Source of the DNA: Auanema rhodensis
Taxonomy: Eukaryota > Nematoda > Chromadorea > Rhabditida > Rhabditidae
NCBI GenBank assembly: GCA_964057225.1
Contig: OZ059896.1
Span: 23,513,665-23,577,664 of the forward strand
Reading direction: 5' to 3'
DNA: 64,000 nt
This document shows, piece after piece, positions 1 to 7,500 of this stretch (positions are counted from its first letter, which is position 1; each line of letters starts with the position of its first letter). Made by a program: the position numbers and the translations under genes. The notes under the pieces were generated by a model. That model was not told the DNA's origin. It saw nothing but the letters and a program-made list of their open reading frames with translations, and made no database searches.

Positions 1-332
1 ACAATGATAGTGAGCAGCACTACTTGTTTGTTAAGGTTTTGAATCAGTTCTAGTTTGATAAAGAAGAGTTGATTTGTTCAGTGTAGATCACTGACCTCTA
101 TAGTATTCTGACAGGTACGGTGGAACTCTTGATGTGAGTCAAGCCCGTTCTGACAGCAAGAGGTAACTATCGTTCTATCCGTATGACTAATGTCTATAGG
201 ATAAAATGCGTAGTAACAGGTCTCAGAGGTAAACTAGGGAACTGTCTAACTTTAACATAGCTTGAGGCTTAAATGCTTGTAAATAGAAGAATATACATAA
301 ACAAGATTTCAAGTTACAATAACAGAGAAAGG
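1..332. other. Probable 3' UTR or flank of the LINE; no gene seen
   Basis: This stretch lies just past the ORF2 stop codon on the minus strand. It carries no satellite monomer, no convincing open reading frame, no poly(A)/poly(T) tail and no obvious terminal microsatellite that would mark the 3' end of the retrotransposon. I therefore cannot place the element's 3' terminus or any target-site duplication. The element's 3' UTR may continue beyond the left edge of the window. Confidence 0.45.
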
Positions 333-3158
333 TTAAATATTGTTAAGATTAATAGAAAGATGTTTTCTGAAGCTGGAAGTGTTTCTTAGTTGAACGATGT
401 TTTCAGGGAGTGTGTTCCAGATTTGAATAGCTCTGTATTCTATTCCAGTTCTTGTTTCGCTCTTCCAAAGATCAGGGTATTCAACATTCCATAGATGTCT
501 ACGTAGTGAATGAGCATAGTGCTTGGTAGTAAAAAAGTTAAGGTTGTTTTCTGGAACATTTTTAGTAATCTGATTATGATAAAAAACGAGATCAATTAGT
601 AGTCTTCTAAACGTTAGCTCCTCGGCTCCAAGAAACAATAGCTGGTTCTTGTAATCCAAAGCTATTTCGGCTCTCTTAAAAATAGCGTTTAAAAACTTTT
701 TTTGGACAGACTCAATGCGCGCTTTATCTTTGTTATTCTGAGGAGACCATACAACTGAAGCATATTCTAAAATCGGTCGGATATAGCAGCAAAAAAGTTT
801 GAACATCAAAGTTGGTGATCTTGAGTAAAAACAACGCAAAATAACACGACATTTGTGAGCAGCAATGTTAGAAATTCTGTCTATATGACTGTTAAAAGAG
901 AGATTATAGTCTGTACACACACCTAGATCTTTATATGATGATACTGTAGCTAAAGAAATGTCTCCAAATTTGAAAATTGTGTTTGTTCTTGGTGTAGTGG
1001 TACTCGATATAATCATAATTTTGGATTTGGAAGTATTAACTTTCATACCGTTAGATAGACACCAGTTTTTGAGAATATTCAAAGCTAGTTGTAAACTTAC
1101 CGGATTTGTGCTGCTTAGTTTAAGATCGTCTGCATAAAGAGTTGGATGTACATCATCAGGTAAATTTGATGTAATATCATTTATATAAAATAAAAAAAGA
1201 AGAGGACCCAGTACTGTCCCCTGTGGAACTCCACAGGGCAAAGAATTTGTGACGGATAGAGAGTAATTAACTAATACAGAGAAAGATCTATTAGTAATGA
1301 AGTTTTTGAGAAAAGTGAGAATACAGCCGTCAATGCCAATTGATTTTAATTTAGCTAACAGAACGGAATGATTTATGAGATCAAAAGCCTTAGAAAAGTC
1401 AATAAAGGCAACATAAACAGGTTTTTTCTTGTCTACAGCAGATCTCCAGAGAACATGACTACTAAGAATTGCCGATACAGTATTGCGTTTTGGAAGAAAA
1501 GCAAACTGATTAGGAGAAATAAAGCCGGAGGAAATACCAAAGTCAAGAAGAGGTGAACGCAGGAGACGTTCAAAAACTTTAGACAGACTGGATGTGAGAG
1601 AAATAGGACGATAATTAGCCGGGTTAGAAGAAAGTCCTGATTTATGAACGGGACGAATCCAAGCTGTTTTCCAGTCAGGAGGACAAGAGGAGGAAACAAG
1701 TAGATTGTGGAAAACAAAGGCCAGAGGCTGAGAGAGAGTAGAAGCACAATTTTTTAGGAAGAAATAAGGGATTCCGTCTGGGGATGTTGATACCCGAAGA
1801 GGTAACTGACAGAGAATTTTGTGAACGTTGAGAGGGGAGACATCAATAAAGTCGATAATAGTAGAAGAAGAGGAATGAGGAGCATGTGGTAGAGAGATAG
1901 GAAGGGGGCGAACAGAGAAGGTGGTAGCAAAGATAGAGGCTTTGTCAGAATCAGACGAAACAGAATCATTATCTATTTTGAGATTTGGGATATCTGAAGT
2001 GCTGCCAACCAAACGGGTTCTGCAAAAGCGATTAAGAAGTTTTGAATTATTATAGTTGGCAATACGTTCCTCTTCCGAAGCCAATCTATTCTTGATAAGT
2101 TTATCAAGAGAATGTGAAAGTTTTTTACGACGAGATTCATCATGATGATGATAAGAACAACTGAGTTTTTTTATATGAGATGAGAGTTTTAAAATATCTC
2201 GGTCAATCTTCTTTGTTCTTCTTTCTTTTTTTTTGGGAACGCAGCTATCAATGACCGAGTGAAGAATGTGAACAAGTTTAGAGTAAGAATCTAAAGGAGT
2301 GAGACCGGAGAGATGATTAGCGAAATCAATTTTGGCTAGTCTATGATTGATGAGATTGTAGTCAGCAGCTTGAAAATTGCGATCAGAAAACATAGGTAAT
2401 GCTACCGGAGACAAAGTATTAGAAGAGCTGATTGTGTTAGCTAACTGAAAAGAGTCTGAAACAATTTGGAAAACCACAGAATGGTGATCCGAGGAGCCGA
2501 GGGGGGAAGAACGGGATATGTTGCCTACACTGGATATGTTATCAGTGATAACATAATCAAGAATGTTCTTGCCTCTGGTAGGGAACTTTACCAACTGATG
2601 AGAACAGCTATCGTTGAGAAATTGAAGAATAGATCTACTAGAGGAGCATGGTTGAGAGCAAATACCGAGGTCCCAGTTGATTTTAGGAAAATTTAGATCG
2701 CCCGTTAGGAAGAACGATCGTTTGGAAATTTGTTTACGTAGATCAGAAAGAAACGAAATGAAATCTGAATGAGAAGCTGTTGGAGGACGATAACAAAGTG
2801 AGAAAACAGCATTAAGTGAAGGTATGAGTAAGTTAATGAATTGTATAGAAGATTGAGGAGAAGAACAGGAAAGAAGAAAAGGTTTGATATGACTTTTAAT
2901 ATAGAGGACAACACCACCACCACGTGAGAGACACCTATCGGCTCTAAAAATAGTGTAAGTATCTTTACATGGGAGTAGGTGGGTATCGAACTCAGGAAAA
3001 AGCCATGATTCTGATATTGCAATTATATCAGGAGTGGATAAAGAAATAACGTGGGATAGTATATGAAGTTTGTTAAGAATAGAACGTGCATTAAAACACT
3101 GAACTGAGAGGCTGGTAGGATGTGAGACAGGGGGGGTTGAAGACGTGACAGTGTTAAC
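333..3158 (-). CDS. LINE ORF2: APE-type endonuclease and reverse transcriptase
   Basis: This protein nicks target DNA and copies the element RNA into the nick (target-primed reverse transcription). Counting from the first codon after the proposed +1 shift (GTT at 3158), the product is about 941 residues, a usual length for CR1-type ORF2. The endonuclease occupies about residues 15-230: NARS near 23-26, the ISESW glutamate near 50, CYRPP near 122, GDLN at 153-156 and the SDH pair at 224-225. The RT follows: SPDGIP near 459, NYRPISL near 515, the AFIDFSKAFD aspartate near 587, GVPQG near 643 and YADD at 675-678. No RNase H is visible. The frame is open from 3200, after a TGA at 3203-3201, so it overlaps the ORF1 tail. 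It contains no ATG until residue 256 (2393-2391), past the endonuclease, so ordinary AUG initiation would lose that domain. All visible catalytic residues are present, which suggests a young copy. Confidence 0.9.
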   Translation of the reverse strand, partial: VNTVTSSTPPVSHPTSLSVQCFNARSILNKLHILSHVISLSTPDIIAISESWLFPEFDTHLLPCKDTYTIFRADRCLSRGGGVVLYIKSHIKPFLLSCSSPQSSIQFINLLIPSLNAVFSLCYRPPTASHSDFISFLSDLRKQISKRSFFLTGDLNFPKINWDLGICSQPCSSSRSILQFLNDSCSHQLVKFPTRGKNILDYVITDNISSVGNISRSSPLGSSDHHSVVFQIVSDSFQLANTISSSNTLSPVALPMFSDRNFQAADYNLINHRLAKIDFANHLSGLTPLDSYSKLVHILHSVIDSCVPKKKERRTKKIDRDILKLSSHIKKLSCSYHHHDESRRKKLSHSLDKLIKNRLASEEERIANYNNSKLLNRFCRTRLVGSTSDIPNLKIDNDSVSSDSDKASIFATTFSVRPLPISLPHAPHSSSSTIIDFIDVSPLNVHKILCQLPLRVSTSPDGIPYFFLKNCASTLSQPLAFVFHNLLVSSSCPPDWKTAWIRPVHKSGLSSNPANYRPISLTSSLSKVFERLLRSPLLDFGISSGFISPNQFAFLPKRNTVSAILSSHVLWRSAVDKKKPVYVAFIDFSKAFDLINHSVLLAKLKSIGIDGCILTFLKNFITNRSFSVLVNYSLSVTNSLPCGVPQGTVLGPLLFLFYINDITSNLPDDVHPTLYADDLKLSSTNPVSLQLALNILKNWCLSNGMKVNTSKSKIMIISSTTTPRTNTIFKFGDISLATVSSYKDLGVCTDYNLSFNSHIDRISNIAAHKCRVILRCFYSRSPTLMFKLFCCYIRPILEYASVVWSPQNNKDKARIESVQKKFLNAIFKRAEIALDYKNQLLFLGAEELTFRRLLIDLVFYHNQITKNVPENNLNFFTTKHYAHSLRRHLWNVEYPDLWKSETRTGIEYRAIQIWNTLPENIVQLRNTSSFRKHLSINLNNI

Positions 3159-3165
3159 GAAAGGA
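3154..3165 (-). promoter_or_regulatory. Candidate +1 ribosomal frameshift site at the ORF1 stop
   Basis: On the minus strand the final ORF1 codons are TCC TTT CGT TAA. The nine bases TCC_TTT_CGT are the +1 frameshift motif established for influenza A virus PA-X, where the ribosome with UUU in the P site slips forward when the CGU codon is slow to be decoded. Here a +1 slip on TTT leads directly into GTT AAC ACT, exactly the open frame of ORF2, which has no AUG of its own nearby. The stop codon directly after CGT could increase the pause. The motif, its phase and its position are seen in the sequence; its activity is inferred. Termination-reinitiation or a non-AUG start are the alternatives. 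Confidence 0.6.
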
Positions 3166-4218
3166 CATTTTGTCAGACGTGAGACGTTGAGATGTATTGT
3201 TCATGCTAACAGATCTGGTAATTTGATCTGTGGTTAATTTTGCGGATCGTGGTGGATTTTTGCGACGTCTTGGGCTAACAGAAGAACGCTTGTCTTTTGA
3301 CGTGCGGTTCTGTCTTTCCTTCGACCGGCTCATTCTACCAGATTTACAAGGGGGGCTAGAAAAAAGAGTTGGGGATGTGAGAGTTTGAGAATGGAGTGTT
3401 GGTAATGGAACGTTGTGAATAGATGGTATTTTAGGAGTTTGATTACAAGAAGAAGTGGGAGCTATTTTAGGGTTTGGAGGATCGGCTGGATTGCGGGAAA
3501 CTTCAATAAGTCGAAGATCTCGTACCAAAAAGACAGACTTAGTGTTGTTTTTGTTTTTTTCTTTTGCTTCCTCGCGAAGGTTGTTTTCCAGTTGAATTTC
3601 AAAAGGCAGATAGTCGCGACGTACAAAAGTTTTAGATAAAGATTCGAAACATTTAGTCTTATTTGCTTTGATAGATGTTATGATCTTATCCCGCAATTCA
3701 ACCGATGGACAAGTAATAATGAGTGGGCCTGGGGATTTAGATTTAAGGATGCAACGTGTAATGGTTATTTGGTTAGTGTTAAGGAGAGTTGACAAAGTAG
3801 TGTCGTTGGATTTCTCAATGACCAGTTTCAGTAAAGAAGAAGGGTCAGAAGGTAAATCCGGGCAAGAGACTGGTACACGGAACCAGAGGGCTCTCTTACA
3901 ACGATAATCGTACTTTGTCTCCTCTGATCTAATTTTTTGGATTTGGCATGCAACATTGGAAGAAGAAAGAAGAGGTGAGTTATGGGTGGTGTTAGGAATA
4001 GTGCAAGAGAGTTGAGTTAACTTCTGCTCCAACTTATCGAGACGCGATTTGAAATCGGTTTCGATGAGTTTTATGCGTGAGTCATGCGATGCAACTGCGG
4101 TTTTGATACTACTGAGCTCGTGTCTTATTTGTACTGAAAGTTCAGCAAAAGAGTTATGTAAAGAATCGGAAAGTGATTCGAGGGCAGTAGTAAGAAACTC
4201 GTTAGTTACGTGAGACAT
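3154..4218 (-). CDS. LINE ORF1 protein, coiled-coil nucleic-acid-binding type
   Basis: ORF1 proteins of LINEs coat the element RNA and help assemble the ribonucleoprotein. This one is 354 residues. Residues about 15-70 form a heptad-like coiled-coil segment with charged and hydrophobic alternation (HELSSIKTAV...RLDKLEQKL), suited to oligomerisation. Residues about 105-200 resemble the RNA-recognition-type core of metazoan LINE ORF1 proteins. The stretch VRRDYLPFEIQLENNLREEA (199-218) matches the conserved pattern at the start of the C-terminal region, where an acidic/basic helix precedes the end of the fold. Residues about 290-325 are rich in Ser, Arg and Lys and probably bind nucleic acid non-specifically. 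No CCHC zinc knuckle is visible. I chose the ATG at 4218 because it is the first AUG of this frame; it follows a short pyrimidine-rich leader. The 3' end overlaps the ORF2 frame by about 47 bases and carries the candidate frameshift motif. Confidence 0.85.
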   Translation of the reverse strand: MSHVTNEFLTTALESLSDSLHNSFAELSVQIRHELSSIKTAVASHDSRIKLIETDFKSRLDKLEQKLTQLSCTIPNTTHNSPLLSSSNVACQIQKIRSEETKYDYRCKRALWFRVPVSCPDLPSDPSSLLKLVIEKSNDTTLSTLLNTNQITITRCILKSKSPGPLIITCPSVELRDKIITSIKANKTKCFESLSKTFVRRDYLPFEIQLENNLREEAKEKNKNNTKSVFLVRDLRLIEVSRNPADPPNPKIAPTSSCNQTPKIPSIHNVPLPTLHSQTLTSPTLFSSPPCKSGRMSRSKERQNRTSKDKRSSVSPRRRKNPPRSAKLTTDQITRSVSMNNTSQRLTSDKMSFR

Positions 4219-4392
4219 AGTTAAGTAATAGAAGGTAAAAAGAATGAAATAAGAGACAAGTAAGGAGAGAAAAAAAAAAGAAGAGTTTTGGAAAAAAAGA
4301 AAGATAGAAATGGGAAAAAAAAGAGCGTACCTTGAAAAACCAGTCCGGCGTTAGTATTAAACTGAGAGTACGAGTAGGAGCCGACCAACCAG
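4219..4392 (-). other. Pyrimidine-rich leader (probable 5' UTR) of the LINE
   Basis: Read on the minus strand, this stretch is dominated by T and C runs, including several T-tracts of 7-10, and leads directly to the ORF1 ATG. From about 4330 down to 4201 the minus strand contains no AG dinucleotide. I see no conserved promoter element. It is assigned as the 5' UTR from its position alone. A leader of this composition could also behave as a splice-acceptor tract, which is treated under findings. Confidence 0.5.
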
Positions 4393-4518
4393 GATGAGGT
4401 CAAATCGCGGAATGAGGTCAAATCGCGGAATGCGGTCAAATCGCGGAATGAGGTCAAATCGCGGAATGTGGTCAAATCGCGGAATGAGGTCAAATCGCGG
4501 AATGAGGTCAAATCGCGG
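4393..4518. repeat. 18-bp minisatellite, 7 tandem copies, at the LINE/satellite junction
   Basis: Seven consecutive 18-bp units of the form aatgaggtcaaatcgcgg fill exactly 126 bp. Unit 1 differs at its first base (g for a), unit 3 has c and unit 5 has t at the fifth base; the other units are identical. It lies between the LINE leader and the first satellite monomer. Because 18 is a multiple of 3, the repeat keeps several frames open on the minus strand (repeating RDLTSF or RFDLIP), which is a by-product and not evidence of a protein. It may be the 5' end of the LINE (tandem promoter-like units are known at LINE 5' ends) or repeat DNA created at the junction. Confidence 0.9.
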
Positions 4519-7500
4519 AAATGCACTTGGTATGTAACTCGCTTCACGTGAAAGATAAAGAGATGCGGTTTTCAAAATTAGATTCCCCATGTCCATATTA
4601 GTCTAAAAACAAATTTTTATTGATATTGGTTCATGGTAACCATGACTTTGAAATTTACGTGAACTTTAATTTATGCTAATTAAATGTACACTTGATGTAC
4701 ACTTGGTATGTAACTCGCTTCACGTGAAAGATAAAGAGATGCGGTTTTCAAAATTAGATTCCCCATGTCCATATTAGTCTAAAAACAAATTTTTATTGAT
4801 ATTGGTGCATGGTAACCTTGACTTTGAAATTTACGTGAACTTTAATTTATGCTAATTAAATGTACACGTGATGTGCACTTGGTATGTAACTCGCTTCACG
4901 TGAAAGATAAAGAGATGCGGTTTTCAAAATTAGATTCCCCATGTCCATATTAGTCTAAAAACAAATTTTTATTGATATTGGTTCATGGTAACCATGACTT
5001 TGAAATTTACGTGAACTTTAATTTATGCTAATTAAATGTACACGTGATGTGCACTTGGTATGTAACTCGCTTCACGTGAAAGATAAAGAGATGCGGTTTT
5101 CAAAATTAGATTCCCCATGTCCATATTAGTCTAAAAACAAATTTTTATTGATATTGGTGCATGGTAACCATGACTTTGAAATTTACGTGAACTTTAATTT
5201 ATGCTAATTAAATGTACACGTGATGTGCACTTGGTATGTAACTCGCTTCACGTGAAAGATAAAGAGATGCGGTTTTCAAAATTAGATTCCCCATGTCCAT
5301 ATTAGTCTAAAAACACATTTTTATTGATATTGGTTCATGGTAACCATGACTTTGAAATTTACGTGAACTTTAATTTATGCTAATTAAATGTACACGTGAT
5401 GTGCACTTGGTATGTAACTCGCTTCACGTGAAAGATAAAGAGATGCGGTTTTCAAAATTAGATTCCCCATGTCCATATTAGTCTAAAAACAAATTTTTAT
5501 TGATATTGCTTCATGGTAACCATGACTTTGAAATTTACGTGAACTTTAATTTATGCTAATTAAATGTACACGTGATGTGCACTTGGTATGTAACTCGCTT
5601 CACGTGAAAGATAAAGAGATGCGGTTTTCAAAATTAGATTCCCCATGTCCATATTAGTCTAAAAACAAATTTTTATTGATATTGGTGCATGGTAACCATG
5701 ACTTTGAAATTTACGTGAACTTTAATTTATGCTAATTAAATGTACACGTGATGTGCACTTGGTATGTAACTCGCTTCACGTGAAAGATAAAGAGATGCGG
5801 TTTTCAAAATTAAATTCCCCATGTCCATATTAGTCTAAAAACAAATTTTTATTGATATTGGTGCATGGTAACCATGACTTTGAATTTTACGTGAACTTTA
5901 ATTTATGCTAATTAAATGTACACGTGATGTGCACTTGGTATGGAACTCGCTTCACGTGAAAGATAAAGAGATGCGGTTTTCAAAATTAGATTCCCCATGT
6001 CCATATTAGTCTAAAAACAAATTTTTATTGATATTGGTTCATGGTAACCATGACTTTGAAATTTACGTGAACTTTAATTTATGCTAATTAAATGTACACG
6101 TGATGTGCACTTGGTATGTAACTCGCTTCACGTGAAAGATAAAGAGATGCGGTTTTCAAAATTAGATTCCCCATGTCCATATTAGTCTAAAAACAAATTT
6201 TTATTGATATTGCTTCATGGTAACCATGACTTTGAAATTTACGTGAACTTTAATTTATGCTAATTAAATGTACACGTGATGTGCACTTGGTATGTAACTC
6301 GCTTCACGTGAAAGATAAAGAGATGCGGTTTTCAAAATTAGATTCCCCATGTCCATTTTAGTCTAAAAACAAATTTTTATTGATATTGGTTCATGGTAAC
6401 CATGACTTTGAAATTTACGTGAACTTTAATTTATGCTAATTAAATGTACACGTGATGTGCACTTGGTATGTAACTCGCTTCACGTGAAAGATAAAGAGAT
6501 GCGGTTTTCAAAATTAGATTCCCCATGTCCATATTAGTCTAAAAACAAATTTTTATTGATATTGCTTCATGGTAACCATGACTTTGAAATTTACGTGAAC
6601 TTTAATTTATGCTAATTAAATGTACACGTGATGTGCACTTGGTATGTAACTCGCTTCACGTGAAAGATAAAGAGATGCGGTTTTCAAAATTAGATTCCCC
6701 ATGTCCATATTAGTCTAAAAACAAATTTTTATTGATATTGGTTCATGGTAACCATGACTTTGAAATTTACGTGAACTTTAATTTATGCTAATTAAATGTA
6801 CACTTGATGTACACTTGGTATGTAACTCGCTTCACGTGAAAGATAAAGAGATGCGGTTTTCAAAATTAGATTCCCCATGTCCATATTAGTCTAAAAACAA
6901 ATTTTTATTGATATTGCTTCATGGTAACCATGACTTTGAAATTTACGTGAACTTTAATTTATGCTAATTAAATGTACACGTGATGTGCACTTGGTATGTA
7001 ACTCGCTTCACGTGAAAGATAAAGAGATGCGGTTTTCAAAATTAGATTCCCCATGTCCATATTAGTCTAAAAACAAATTTTTATTGATATTGGTGCATGG
7101 TAACCATGACTTTGAAATTTACGTGAACTTTAATTTATGCTAATTAAATGTACACGTGATGTGCACTTGGTAAGTAACTCGCTTCACGTGAAAGATAAAG
7201 AGATGCGGTTTTCAAAATTAGATTCCCCATGTCCATATTAGTCTAAAAACAAATTTTTATTGATATTGGTGCATGGTAACCATGACTTTGAAATTTACGT
7301 GAACTTTAATTTATGCTAATTAAATGTACACGTGATGTGCACTTGGTATGTAACTCGCTTCACGTGAAAGATAAAGAGATGCAGTTTTCAAAATTAGATT
7401 CCCCATGTCCATATTAGTCTAAAAACAAATTTTTATTGATATTGGTGCATGGTAACCATGACTTTGAAATTTACGTGAACTTTAATTTATGCTAATTAAA

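Larger units (their letters stand above)
333..4392 (-). mobile_element. CR1-like non-LTR retrotransposon (LINE), apparently coding-intact
   Basis: The element reads on the minus strand as a pyrimidine-rich leader, ORF1 (nucleic-acid-binding protein), then ORF2 (APE endonuclease plus reverse transcriptase), which is the standard two-ORF LINE layout. No in-frame stop or frameshifting indel was found inside either ORF. There are no LTRs, no integrase and no RNase H domain. The C-terminal part of ORF2 past the RT carries motifs of the kind seen in CR1-type elements (for example ILEYASVVWSP and the region after FRRLLIDLVFYHNQI). The bounds given are minimal: the right limit is set where the minisatellite starts, although that repeat may belong to the element, and the left limit is the ORF2 stop, although a 3' UTR must lie further left. 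Clade assignment rests on motif resemblance and a phylogeny would settle it; Jockey, L2 or Rex1 relatives are the alternatives. Confidence 0.85.

Noticed and set aside
1-332. LINE 3' terminus with poly(A) or a target-site duplication
   Set aside because: No terminal A-tract, terminal microsatellite or duplicated flank could be identified in this stretch.
1433-1969. Additional minus-strand open frames inside ORF2
   Set aside because: They are out-of-frame shadows of the reverse transcriptase coding sequence.
2594-2705. ORF2 as a truncated gene starting near 2594 without an endonuclease
   Set aside because: The frame continues upstream without a stop to 3200 and encodes the rest of the endonuclease. 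The apparent start at 2594 is a TTG inside the domain.
2705-3022. Minus-strand 105-codon hydrophobic open frame as a membrane protein
   Set aside because: It is an alternate frame of the ORF2 endonuclease region, which is itself continuously open and carries clear endonuclease motifs.
2466-3907. Plus-strand open frames opposite the LINE ORFs (for example 2466-2696, 3415-3639, 3668-3907)
   Set aside because: They are antisense to clear coding sequence, short, and without recognisable domains.
4221-4596. Two minus-strand open frames with repeated RDLTSF or RFDLIP peptides
   Set aside because: Both arise because the 18-bp minisatellite is a multiple of three and lacks stops in two frames. At least one starts at GTG inside the satellite, and the other's upstream end also lies in satellite DNA. 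Neither looks like a protein domain.
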